Assembly: GCF_004799515.1 (NCBI RefSeq)
Contig: NZ_SSMX01000008.1
Span: 91,700-155,699, forward strand
Source: Phenylobacterium sp.
GTDB lineage: Bacteria > Pseudomonadota > Alphaproteobacteria > Caulobacterales > Caulobacteraceae
Direction of reading: 5' to 3'
Length of the DNA stretch: 64,000 nucleotides
Position numbers and translations under genes: made by a program. The stretch's first letter is position 1. Each line of letters starts with the position of its first letter. Positions 42,299 to 52,554 of the stretch are shown piece by piece. Below the pieces are notes generated by a model. The model was not told the DNA's origin, ran no database searches, and saw only the letters and a list, made by a program, of their open reading frames with translations.

Positions 42299-43576
42299 TT
42301 AGTTGGGTTTCGCCAGCACGGCGACGAAAAAGCCGTCCGTGCCGGCGGTGCGGGGTGTGAGGCGCAAAAAGCCGTCAGGCGTCAGATGGGCGGTGAGGTT
42401 TGGGTCGTCCGTGGCGGGGCGGACCTCGAAGCCCGCCGTGTGCGCCAGGAAGGCCGCCACCCGGTCCTCGTCCTCCTCCGGCAGCACCGAGCAGGTGACG
42501 TAGACCATCCTTCCACCGGGCTTCACGAAGCCCGCGCCCGCGTCCAGCACCGCGTCCTGGTCGGCCAGGCGCTTCTCCAGCGTTTCCGGGGTCAGCCGCC
42601 ACTTGGTGTCGGGATGCCGCCGCCAGGAACCGGTTCCGGAACAGGGCGCATCGATGAACACCACGTCCATCTTGCCCTCTAGTCCCTTCAGCGGCTCCGG
42701 GTTCACCGGCGAGCGGACCTGCAGGTTTCGCACCCCGGCCCGGTCGCTGCGGCGCACCGTGTCGGCCAGCCGGCGCGCGTCCGAGTCATAGGCATAGACT
42801 TGGCCGGTGTTGCCCATGGCCCCGGCCAGCGCCAGGGTCTTGCCGCCGCCGCCGGCGCAGAGGTCGAGGACCTGCTTGCCCTTCACCTCGCCGGCCGCCG
42901 CGGCAGCAATCTGCGAGCCCAGGTCCTGCACCTCGAACCAGCCCTTGGAGAACTGCGGGATGGTCTCCACCGCCCCGCTGCGCGCGGTGGGGTCGAGCGC
43001 CGGCATGCGCAGGGCTGTCGGCAGGATGCCGGTGGGCTCGGCGTTCAACGAGGCCAGCGCCTTCAGCGTCCGCTCCGGATCGGATTTCAGCAGGTTGACC
43101 CGGAGGTCCACCGGCGCGCGTTCCGAGAGCGCCGCGCCCTCTGCCGCACGATGCTCGCCGAACGCCCGGGCCATAGAGGGCTCCAGCCAGTCCGGGTAGT
43201 CGCCGCGCACGGCGTCGGGCGCCTCGGCCAGGTCGCGTGGATGCTCCAGCGCCGCCCGTTCGGCGTCGCTGAGCGGCCCTGGCCCGTGCGGCTCCTCGCC
43301 CGCGGCCTCGGCGACACGGTCCAACGGCCAACCCCACTGCAGACGCAGCGCCGCCAGCGCCGCGGCGCGGGGACTGTCGTCGCCCATCCGCCAGGCCAGC
43401 GAGCGGCGCCGGCGCAGCATGTCCAGCACCAGACCGGAGACGAAGGCGCGGTCCTTCGCGCCGGCGTAGCGCGCGGCGTCGCCCCAGCTCTTCAGCGCGA
43501 GCCGGACAGGCCGGTGACGGGTCTCGATCTCGGTGAGGACATCGATGGCCGCCGCGAGGCGTCCGGGATCACGCAT
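42299..43576 (-). CDS. RsmB/NOP family rRNA cytosine methyltransferase
   Basis: A 425-residue methyltransferase. The N-terminal NusB-like RNA-binding domain (about 1-130) precedes the SAM-binding core with [15 protein letters not shown], the motif [17 protein letters not shown] and the motif [11 protein letters not shown]. Both Cys expected for m5C catalysis are present. RsmB modifies C967 of 16S rRNA; whether this is RsmB or a paralogue is not certain. It lies 10 nt before guaA. Confidence 0.94.
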   Translation of the reverse strand: MRDPGRLAAAIDVLTEIETRHRPVRLALKSWGDAARYAGAKDRAFVSGLVLDMLRRRRSLAWRMGDDSPRAAALAALRLQWGWPLDRVAEAAGEEPHGPGPLSDAERAALEHPRDLAEAPDAVRGDYPDWLEPSMARAFGEHRAAEGAALSERAPVDLRVNLLKSDPERTLKALASLNAEPTGILPTALRMPALDPTARSGAVETIPQFSKGWFEVQDLGSQIAAAAAGEVKGKQVLDLCAGGGGKTLALAGAMGNTGQVYAYDSDARRLADTVRRSDRAGVRNLQVRSPVNPEPLKGLEGKMDVVFIDAPCSGTGSWRRHPDTKWRLTPETLEKRLADQDAVLDAGAGFVKPGGRMVYVTCSVLPEEDEDRVAAFLAHTAGFEVRPATDDPNLTAHLTPDGFLRLTPRTAGTDGFFVAVLAKPN

Positions 43577-43587
43577 TCAGACTCGCA

Positions 43588-43992
43588 TCATTTGAAGAAG
43601 GCCCCGATCACCATGACCAGGCCCACAATGCTCACGGTCCACGCCAGGGTGCGCACCACCGCAAGTCCGGCGGCATATATGGGGACATAGAGTGCGCGGC
43701 CAATCACATAGAGCGCCGCGCCCCACATCGTCACCGGGCCGAACTTGCCGGCGAAGTCGCAGGCCAGCAGGGCCACGGCGAACAGTGGAAAAGTCTCCAG
43801 GAAGTTCGCCAGCGCCCGGTTGAGCCTTGCCGCCACCACGCCCACCGGCTTGGCCTCGTCGCGCGGCCCGAGCAGCCAGGCGAAATCGCGCTCGCCGCCC
43901 GAGCCGGCCACGGCGGCCCAGACGATCTGCACCAGGCCGATCACCACGGCCGCCATCAACAACTGCAACTCCACAGGAACCATCGCACCCAT
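43588..43992 (-). CDS. MAPEG family membrane protein
   Basis: A 134-residue protein with four membrane helices and the MAPEG pattern: RLNRALANFLETFPLFAVALL in helix 2 and ALYVIGRALYVPIYAAGL in helix 3. Bacterial MAPEG proteins are glutathione-transferase-like membrane proteins of mostly unknown substrate. A Met at residue 4 is an alternative start. It lies 11 nt before the RsmB-like gene. Confidence 0.88.
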   Translation of the reverse strand: MGAMVPVELQLLMAAVVIGLVQIVWAAVAGSGGERDFAWLLGPRDEAKPVGVVAARLNRALANFLETFPLFAVALLACDFAGKFGPVTMWGAALYVIGRALYVPIYAAGLAVVRTLAWTVSIVGLVMVIGAFFK

Positions 43993-44060
43993 AGTCGCCT
44001 CCCCCGTTCACGCCGCCGGCTCGGGATCGGCCGGCTGGCGTCAGAGACTGTTCCCAGGCC

Positions 44061-45875
<1,815 letters not shown>

Positions 45876-45882
45876 TTACGCG

Positions 45883-46794
45883 ATGATGTTCGAAAATCTC
45901 ACATTCGGGGCCCTGCCCTCCCTGAACGCGCTCAGGGCTTTTGAGGCCATGGCCCGCACCGGCCGCGCGACCGCCGCCGCCGAGGAGCTGCATGTCACCC
46001 ACAGCGCGGTGAGCCGCCAGGTGAAGGCGCTGGAGGCCTCGCTAGGCGTGCGGCTGTTCCAGGGGCCGAAGCATCGCCTGACGCTAACGCCTGCCGGCCA
46101 GGAACTGGCCCCCGCCCTCACCCGCGCCTTCGACGAGATCGCCGCGGCCGTGCGCCGGCTGAAAAGCGAGGGCGAGGACCTGCATCTGGCGGTCAACGCC
46201 AGCGTCTCGGTGAAGTGGCTGATCCCGCGCCTGGGCGACTTCGCAGCCAAGCATCCGGACATACAGCTTCACTTGGAGGAGCTGGCCTCCCAGGCTACCT
46301 CGCACCGCGGAGCCCAGGCGGTGGTGCGGATCGTGCCTGCGACGCGCCTGGCCGACCCGCTGGCGAGCGCCTTCATCCCCAACCACATCGGCCCGGTGAT
46401 GACACCCGCCCTGGCCGAGCGCTTCGCCCGCGATCCCCTGGCCGCGCCCAGGCTGTCGTCGCAGTCCCACCCGCAAGGCTGGGCGATTTGGGCGGCCATC
46501 GCGGGGGTTGAGCTGGCGCCCGCGCCCGAGCAGCCCTTCGCCCACCAGCATTTCGCGATGGACGCGGCCCTGGCCGGCCTGGGCGTCGCCATCCTGCCCT
46601 GGCCGCTGGTGGCCCAGGCGGTCGCCGAGGGCCGTCTGGTCGCGCCGCTCGGCTTCCGACGCGCCGAGAGCGCCTTCGCCCTCCTGGCCGCGCCGGGCGG
46701 CGAGAGCCGCGCGCTGACGGTGTTCCGGAAGTGGCTGACGGCCCAGGGAAGGCTGACCCCGCCGCCGCCCGCGCCGAGCGCTAGCGCCCCTTGA
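45883..46794 (+). CDS. LysR family regulator (GcvA-like)
   Basis: A 303-residue LysR regulator. The N-terminal winged helix reads LPSLNALRAFEAMARTGRATAAAEELHV with recognition HSAVSRQVKALE; the C-terminal substrate-binding domain starts at about residue 95. The opening LPSLNALRAFEA is typical of GcvA-like members. It is divergent from the 45590-45832 gene and guaB, and its 3' end overlaps rlmE by 14 nt tail to tail. Confidence 0.92.
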   Translation: MMFENLTFGALPSLNALRAFEAMARTGRATAAAEELHVTHSAVSRQVKALEASLGVRLFQGPKHRLTLTPAGQELAPALTRAFDEIAAAVRRLKSEGEDLHLAVNASVSVKWLIPRLGDFAAKHPDIQLHLEELASQATSHRGAQAVVRIVPATRLADPLASAFIPNHIGPVMTPALAERFARDPLAAPRLSSQSHPQGWAIWAAIAGVELAPAPEQPFAHQHFAMDAALAGLGVAILPWPLVAQAVAEGRLVAPLGFRRAESAFALLAAPGGESRALTVFRKWLTAQGRLTPPPPAPSASAP

Positions 46795-47491
46795 ACCCCG
46801 TCGCCACCAGATAGAGCTCGGAGCTGTCCGACCGGCTGGCCTTGGGCTTCACCGTCTTCACATCGGCGAAGTGGCGCTTCAGCGTACCGATCACCTCGGC
46901 GGTCTCGCCGCCCTGGAAGGCCTTGGCGATGAAGGTCCCGCCGGGTTTCAACACCTCGACGGCGAAATCGACGGCCGCCTCGATCAGGCCGACGATGCGC
47001 AGGTGATCGGTCTGGCGATGGCCGACGGTGTTGGGCGCGATGTCCGACATCACGAGGTCCGGCGCCCCGCCCAGAAGGCGGATCAGCTCCGGGCCGCAGG
47101 CCGGATCGGTGAAGTCCATCTCCAGGATCGTGGCCGGCGGCAGCGGGTCGACCGGCAGGAGGTCGACGCCCACGATGTGCGTCACGCCGCGCTCCAGGGC
47201 CACCTGCGTCCAGCCGCCGGGCGCCGCTCCAAGGTCGATCACCCGCGCGCCGGGCTTCAGCAGGCGCAGCTTGTCGTCGAGTTCCGTCAGCTTGTAGGCC
47301 GCGCGGCTGCGGTAGCCGTGGGCGCGGGCCTTGGCGGCGAAGGGGTCGTTGATCTGGCGCGACAGCCAGGCCTGTTGCGAGGGCGTGCGCTTCCAGGCGG
47401 TCTTCAGCCGCTCAGGCGTGACCCGGCCGGCCTCGGTCCCGCCGGTGGGCGGCTTGACCATGCGTTTGCGGGGCGGCGGATCGTCAGCCAT
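46781..47491 (-). CDS. rlmE: 23S rRNA 2'-O-ribose methyltransferase RlmE (FtsJ)
   Basis: A 236-residue FtsJ-type methyltransferase: YRSRAAYKLTELDDK with the catalytic Lys, SAM motif VIDLGAAPGGWTQVAL, MSDIAPNTVGHR with the catalytic Asp, and GGTFIAKAFQGG with the second Lys. It methylates U2552 in the ribosomal A loop. A Lys/Arg-rich 30-residue N-terminal extension precedes the domain, common in alphaproteobacteria. Follows the ppx/gppA gene by 9 nt. Confidence 0.95.
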   Translation of the reverse strand: MADDPPPRKRMVKPPTGGTEAGRVTPERLKTAWKRTPSQQAWLSRQINDPFAAKARAHGYRSRAAYKLTELDDKLRLLKPGARVIDLGAAPGGWTQVALERGVTHIVGVDLLPVDPLPPATILEMDFTDPACGPELIRLLGGAPDLVMSDIAPNTVGHRQTDHLRIVGLIEAAVDFAVEVLKPGGTFIAKAFQGGETAEVIGTLKRHFADVKTVKPKASRSDSSELYLVATGFKGR

Positions 47492-47500
47492 GGGCGTCGC

Positions 47501-48598
47501 TCACTCCGCGGCCTGGGCGGCGGCCAGGCGCTGCCCGCCCCGACGGCGCCGGCGCCGTCGGCCGCCGCCGCTGCGTTCGGCCATCAGCGACAGCAGGATA
47601 CCCTCGCGCAGCCCCCGGTCGGCGACCCGCACCCGGCTGCAGGGCCAAAGCTCCTGCACCGCCTGCAGGATCGCCGCCCCCGCCAGCACCAGGTCGGCGC
47701 GGTCGGGGCCGATGCAGGGCTGATCGGCGCGCTCACGGGCGTTCAGGGACAGGAGCCGTCCGGCCGCCGCCTCGCAGTCGTCCCGGCTCATCCAGATGCC
47801 GTCGACGCGGCTCCGGTCATAGCGCGGCAGCTCCAAGTGCAGGCCAGCCAGGCTGGTGATCGCCCCGGAAGTGCCGATCAGGTGCGCGCGGTCGGCGTCG
47901 AACACCTCGCGCAGGCTGTCGGCGCGGTCGAAGGCGGCGATCTCGGCCTTCACTGTGTCCACCATGCTGCGGAACCAGGCCTCGGTGGCGATCTCGCCCT
48001 CCGGGAAGCGCTCGGCGAGCGTCACCACGCCCATAGGGACCGAAAGCCAGGCGCGCAGCGGCGGCATGCCGCTGGGCGGCGCGCCCTTCAGGTCCACCCA
48101 GGAAAGCTCCGTCGAGCCGCCGCCCACGTCGACCACAAGGGCCGCATCGGTGCTGCGGTCGATCAGGTTGAGGCAGCCGGCCACCGACAGGCGCGCCTCC
48201 TCCTGCGGCGGAATGATCTGCAGGCGCAGGCCCGTCTCCTCGAACACCCGGTCGAGGAAGGCCTGGCCGTTCTCGGCGATGCGGCAAGCCTGGGTGGCGA
48301 TGGCGCGCAGGCGCACGACGCGGCGGCGGCGCAGCTTCTCGGCAGCCACCTTCAGCGCCGCCAGCGCCCGCTCCATCGCGTCGTCCGACAGACGTCCGGA
48401 GGCCGCCAGCCCCTCGCCCAGCCGCACGATCCGCGAATAGGCCTCCACCACACGGAAACCGCTCGCGCCCTGCGGCGTGGCGATCAGCAGGCGGCAATTG
48501 TTGGTGCCCAGGTCGAGCGCCCCGTAGCAGGACGGCTCGCCTGAAGATTTCTCCCGGCCGCGCAAAGCGGCGCCGGGCGCGCTCGGCGCCTCCGTCAT
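47501..48598 (-). CDS. Ppx/GppA family exopolyphosphatase/phosphatase
   Basis: A 365-residue ASKHA-fold phosphatase: GALDLGTNNCRLLIA phosphate-1 motif, ATQACRIAENGQ, VVDVGGGSTEL phosphate-2 motif and GTSGAITSLAG. Substrates are polyphosphate or pppGpp, so it may tune the stringent response. The tail is a strong Arg cluster (RRRRRRRGG). ATG 48598 is chosen; the frame from 48652 adds residues not seen in the family. Confidence 0.93.
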   Translation of the reverse strand: MTEAPSAPGAALRGREKSSGEPSCYGALDLGTNNCRLLIATPQGASGFRVVEAYSRIVRLGEGLAASGRLSDDAMERALAALKVAAEKLRRRRVVRLRAIATQACRIAENGQAFLDRVFEETGLRLQIIPPQEEARLSVAGCLNLIDRSTDAALVVDVGGGSTELSWVDLKGAPPSGMPPLRAWLSVPMGVVTLAERFPEGEIATEAWFRSMVDTVKAEIAAFDRADSLREVFDADRAHLIGTSGAITSLAGLHLELPRYDRSRVDGIWMSRDDCEAAAGRLLSLNARERADQPCIGPDRADLVLAGAAILQAVQELWPCSRVRVADRGLREGILLSLMAERSGGGRRRRRRRGGQRLAAAQAAE

Positions 48599-48760
48599 GG
48601 ACGACAACCTGTCCCTCGCAGGCGCAGCCCCTACCGGCGCGCCTGATTTCACAGCGACCCTAGCAAGCCTGCTCGCCTCTCGGAAGGCTTGGCCTTGAAC
48701 GGAAGGTTTTGAACGCTACGTTCACCTCCCGGTTAGGAGCCGGGGTTTAGATTCGGCGGG

Positions 48761-49090
48761 ATGAACACGCACAGCGCAAAATTCGCCATCGGGCAGGTCG
48801 TGCGTCACCGCGTCTATCCGTTCCGTGGCGTGATCTTCGACGTCGACCCCACCTTCTCGAACACCGAGGAGTACTGGCTGTCGATCCCGGAGAACATCCG
48901 GCCCCACAAGGACCAGCCCTTCTACCACCTGCTGGCCGAGAACGACGAAAGCTCCTACGTGGCCTACGTCTCGGAGCAGAACCTGGTGCCCGACGACACC
49001 GGCGAGCCGGTCGGCCACCCCCAGGCGGCCATGCTGTTCGAGTCCTTCCGCGAGGGGCAGTACAAGCTGCGCCCGCGCATCAGCCACTGA
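48761..49090 (+). CDS. hspQ: HspQ / hemimethylated-DNA-binding (YccV) family protein
   Basis: A 109-residue single-domain protein: KFAIGQVVRHRVYPFRGVIFDVDP, SNTEEYW, DQPFYHLLAEN and SYVAYVSEQNLVPD are the family signature. In enterobacteria HspQ is a heat-shock protein that adapts Lon protease to its substrates. It converges on the TPR gene with one base between the stops. Confidence 0.92.
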   Translation: MNTHSAKFAIGQVVRHRVYPFRGVIFDVDPTFSNTEEYWLSIPENIRPHKDQPFYHLLAENDESSYVAYVSEQNLVPDDTGEPVGHPQAAMLFESFREGQYKLRPRISH

Positions 49091-49091
49091 A

Positions 49092-49982
49092 CTAGGACGA
49101 GACCTCGACCGAAGGGTTGAGCTTGCGCGCCTGGGCCTTGTCGGCGTCGCCGCCGGGGCCGTCGCCCAGCTGGACGCGGATTTCGCCGCGGGCTTCCCAT
49201 GAGTTAGCGTTGCGCGGATCGGCCTTCAGGGCCGCGTCATAGAACTCCCGCGCCAGCAAGAGGTCGCCGATCTGGCGATAGGTGTCCGCCTTGGCCGCCA
49301 GCGCCATGGGATCGCCCGGCGTCAGCCGCAGCACCGCGTTGAAGTCGCGCAGCGCCCGGTCGTAGTGGCTGAGCTGCTTCCAGGCGACGCCGCGGTTGAA
49401 CAGCACCACATCGTCCTGGGGCGCGGCGGCGACCGCCTTGTTGAAGTCGGCGATGGCCAGCTCGGGCTTCAGGATCGCCAGGTAGAAGTCGCCGCGGGCG
49501 TTCAGCGCCTTGGCGTTGTTCGGCTGCATCGCGACCGCGGCGTCCAGGTCGGCCAGCGCGGCCCTGGCCTTCTTGCCCTTGCCCTCCACGACCCAGCTGT
49601 GGCCGCGGGCGGCCAGGGCCTCGGCGTCGCGGGGATTCTGGCCGAGCGCGCGGTTGAAGTCGTTGCGCCCGTCGTCGAAACGGCCCTGGCGCACCAGCAT
49701 CTGGCCGCGGTCGACCAGGGCGCGGCCGGTGTCGCCCGGCCCCTGGATCGCGCGGTTGTACTCGGCCAGAGCGCCGGCGTTGTCGCCCAGGGCCTCCAGC
49801 GTCTCGCCCAGCGCCGCGCGGACGTCCGGCCGGTTCGGGTTGGCCTGAAGCTGGGCGCGGTAGTCGGCCGCGGCGCGCTGCAGCGCCTCGGCGGTCGCCG
49901 CCTGCGCCGCGCCGGCCAGGACCGCGAGGCCCGCCGCCAGCGCCGCCGCGCCGAACCGCCATCCGTACCCGCGCCCGCTCAT
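49092..49982 (-). CDS. Exported TPR-repeat protein
   Basis: A 296-residue protein with a signal peptide (YGWRFGAAALAAGLAVLAGAAQA) and five to six tetratricopeptide repeats between residues 45 and 280 (for example NAGALAEYNRAIQGPGDT, KPELAIADFNKAVAAAP, HYDRALRDFNAVLRLTPG). It is a periplasmic scaffold of unknown partner. It overlaps the M16 peptidase gene by ATGA, so the two are coupled. Confidence 0.88.
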   Translation of the reverse strand: MSGRGYGWRFGAAALAAGLAVLAGAAQAATAEALQRAAADYRAQLQANPNRPDVRAALGETLEALGDNAGALAEYNRAIQGPGDTGRALVDRGQMLVRQGRFDDGRNDFNRALGQNPRDAEALAARGHSWVVEGKGKKARAALADLDAAVAMQPNNAKALNARGDFYLAILKPELAIADFNKAVAAAPQDDVVLFNRGVAWKQLSHYDRALRDFNAVLRLTPGDPMALAAKADTYRQIGDLLLAREFYDAALKADPRNANSWEARGEIRVQLGDGPGGDADKAQARKLNPSVEVSS

Positions 49983-51505
49983 TTCGCCCCCGTGGACTTG
50001 TAGGCGTCACTGGTCATGGCGGTGCGGATCTCATCCTCGGAAAGCGGCTTGGGCGAGTTGACCGGCGCCAATGGGCCCCAGCCGGACCAGTCGCGGGCGA
50101 AGGCGGCGCGCACCGCCTCGGGGCGGGTGTCCTCCATCAGGACGTCGAAGGCCCGCAGGCCCTCGCGCGGGGCGAGCTGCGGCATGTCGTCCATGACCCG
50201 CTGCACCAGCCCCGACGCGCGGGTCGCCGTGGCGTAGGAGCCGAACACCACCGAGCCGCGCACCGACTGGCGCACCTCCTGCAGGCCCTCGTCGGTCTCG
50301 TCCTCAGTCGGGCCCTCGGCTTCGAAGCGGCGGATCTCGCCCTCGATCATGCCCACGGCGCGGACCTCCTGTCCGGGCTGCGGGATGATGCCGATGCAGG
50401 TCTTCTGGGAATCCGGCCGCGCCTCGTCGCTGATGGAGGCCTCGATGAAAGGGGCGTCCTTGCGGGATCGCAGGACGTTGATGCGCTGCTGCAGGATCGC
50501 CTCCCAGAGGCCGCGCAGCAAAAGGGCGTGCAGGCGCTGGTCCGCCGTCGCGCCGGGCGGCTCGGGCGCGGCGACCCGGCAGATGCCGGCGATGGCCGGC
50601 AGGCTGGCCTCAGTGACCACATGGGCCTCCGCGCCACGCGCCGAGCCCGGCGGCGCGCGCGGCCCGCGCACCCCGGCCGGGCCATGCGGCGCCCAGTCGC
50701 CGAAGGCGGCTTTCACCTTCTGCTCCAGCACGTCGACCGGCAGGTCGCCGGTGATCACCACCACGGCGTTGTCCGGCCGATACCAGCGGTCGTAGAACAC
50801 CTTCAGCTTGGTGGCGTTCAGCGCCGCCAGCGTCTGCGGCGCGCCCAGCGGGAAGCGGGCGTTGGAGCGCAGATCGCCGTCCTCGAAGGCGTCCATCCGC
50901 GTGCGCAGGGCGCGCAGGACGTCGGCCGAGCGCGCCGCCCGCTCCGACTCCATGGCCTGCCGTTCGCGCGCCACATTGGCGTCGCTGAACATCAGGCCAT
51001 CGGCCACGTCGCGCAGCCACTTGGTGGCCACGTCCAGCTCGCTGGCGTCGGAGGTCGGCAGGTCGAGCTGGTAGAGGGTCTGCTTCAGGTCGCTGGTGGC
51101 GTTGCGGTCGCGCCCGAACGTGACGTGCAGGGGCGCGAAGATCAGATCGAGCTGGTGTTCCGGGAACGACCGGGCGTCGTCGAACGCCAGGTGTTCGATC
51201 ATGTGCGCCGCGCCGCGCTCGTCATCCGCCTCGTCGAAGCTGCCCACCTCGACGCCCAGCCGCAGGGACAGCGCGCCCTTGGGCAGGCTGGTGTGCTGCA
51301 CCGCGTAGCGCAGGCCGTTGGGCAGGACGCCATAGCGGATCGCCGGATCCCAGCGGACCAGGTCCGGATCGGCCGCCAGGCCCAGGGCCGCGGGCCGCGC
51401 GGGCGTCTGGGCGCTGGCCGGGATCGCCAACGCGGTCGTGACCGCCAGGAGGGCCAGAACGGCCGCAAAGGAATATCGTCCGCGCAATCCAACCCCGCTT
51501 CCCAC
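49979..51505 (-). CDS. M16 family zinc metallopeptidase
   Basis: A 508-residue exported protease starting at GTG. After a signal peptide (about 1-32) comes the inverted zinc motif HMIEH (HxxEH) in AAHMIEHLAF. The first M16 domain is followed by the inactive partner domain at about 230-500, which looks shorter than usual, as the protein is about half the size of two-unit M16 enzymes. Starts at GTG 51505; TTG 51487 is an alternative. Confidence 0.91.
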   Translation of the reverse strand: MGSGVGLRGRYSFAAVLALLAVTTALAIPASAQTPARPAALGLAADPDLVRWDPAIRYGVLPNGLRYAVQHTSLPKGALSLRLGVEVGSFDEADDERGAAHMIEHLAFDDARSFPEHQLDLIFAPLHVTFGRDRNATSDLKQTLYQLDLPTSDASELDVATKWLRDVADGLMFSDANVARERQAMESERAARSADVLRALRTRMDAFEDGDLRSNARFPLGAPQTLAALNATKLKVFYDRWYRPDNAVVVITGDLPVDVLEQKVKAAFGDWAPHGPAGVRGPRAPPGSARGAEAHVVTEASLPAIAGICRVAAPEPPGATADQRLHALLLRGLWEAILQQRINVLRSRKDAPFIEASISDEARPDSQKTCIGIIPQPGQEVRAVGMIEGEIRRFEAEGPTEDETDEGLQEVRQSVRGSVVFGSYATATRASGLVQRVMDDMPQLAPREGLRAFDVLMEDTRPEAVRAAFARDWSGWGPLAPVNSPKPLSEDEIRTAMTSDAYKSTGAK

Positions 51506-51675
51506 TCGGGCTTAGTCTCAAAGGTCCGACGGTGGCAATTGCGAGGCGGCGCTTCGCCGGCATGTGGGCGATTTCACCGCGGCGCCCGGCTTGCGCACAT
51601 GATCCTCCCGCCAGACCCGGCCTTTGCGGCCAACTCAGAACGGAACTTCCGCGAAGGGCGGGCCATTCTGCGCCC

Positions 51676-52554
51676 ATGAGCGCAGACGGCTTTAGCAACG
51701 GCCCGCAGCCCCCGCCGGGCGCTCGGGCCGACTGGACCATCGACCAGGCCTGGGAGAGCTACACCCCGGCCGAGCACCAGGTGTGGATCACCCTCTACGA
51801 ACGCCAGAGCGCCCTGCTCCATGGCCGCGCGTGCGACCCTTTCCTCCGAGGCCTGGAGGCGCTGGACCTGCACCGCTCCGGCATTCCCGACTTCGCCCGG
51901 ATCAACGTCGAGCTGAACCGGCTGACCGGCTGGAGCGTGGTGGCGGTGCCCGGCCTGGTCCCCGACGAGGTGTTCTTCGACCACCTGGCCAACCGCCGCT
52001 TCCCCGCCGGCCGGTTCATCCGCAAGCCGGAGGAGCTGGACTACCTGCAGGAGCCGGACATCTTCCACGACGTCTTCGGCCATGTGCCGATGCTCACTGA
52101 CCCGGTGTTCGCCGACTACATGCAGGCCTATGGCCGCGGCGGCCAGCGGGCCATGCAGCGCGGCCAGCTCGCCAATCTGGCGCGGCTCTACTGGTACACA
52201 GTGGAGTTCGGCCTGTTGCAGACACCCGAGGGCGCGCGGATCTATGGCGCGGGCATCGTCTCCAGCCGCGCGGAATCGATCTTCGCCCTGGACGATCCCT
52301 CGCCCAACCGCCTGGCCTTCGACCTGGAGCGGGTGATGCGCACGCCCTACCGGATTGACGACTTCCAGCAGGTCTATTTCGTGATCCCGTCCCTGCAGGC
52401 CTTGCTGGACGCGACCTTGCAGGACTTCGCGGCCCTCTACGGCCGGCTCGAGGCGGCCAACGACATCCCCATCGCCGAGATCCTGCCGAACGACGGGGTG
52501 ATCACCCGCGGCACCCAGGCCTACGCCACGGCCCGGGCGGAGGCCGCTCAGTAG
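51676..52554 (+). CDS. phhA: Phenylalanine 4-monooxygenase
   Basis: A 292-residue iron- and pterin-dependent hydroxylase converting phenylalanine to tyrosine. The iron ligands are visible: two His in DIFHDVFGHVPML and Glu in YWYTVEFGL. RFIRKPEELDYLQEPD and GAGIVSSRAE are family blocks. It is a single catalytic domain without ACT regulatory domain, as in other bacteria. ATG 51676 is preferred over the longer frame from 51532. The last 7 nt overlap tamB tail to tail. Confidence 0.95.
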   Translation: MSADGFSNGPQPPPGARADWTIDQAWESYTPAEHQVWITLYERQSALLHGRACDPFLRGLEALDLHRSGIPDFARINVELNRLTGWSVVAVPGLVPDEVFFDHLANRRFPAGRFIRKPEELDYLQEPDIFHDVFGHVPMLTDPVFADYMQAYGRGGQRAMQRGQLANLARLYWYTVEFGLLQTPEGARIYGAGIVSSRAESIFALDDPSPNRLAFDLERVMRTPYRIDDFQQVYFVIPSLQALLDATLQDFAALYGRLEAANDIPIAEILPNDGVITRGTQAYATARAEAAQ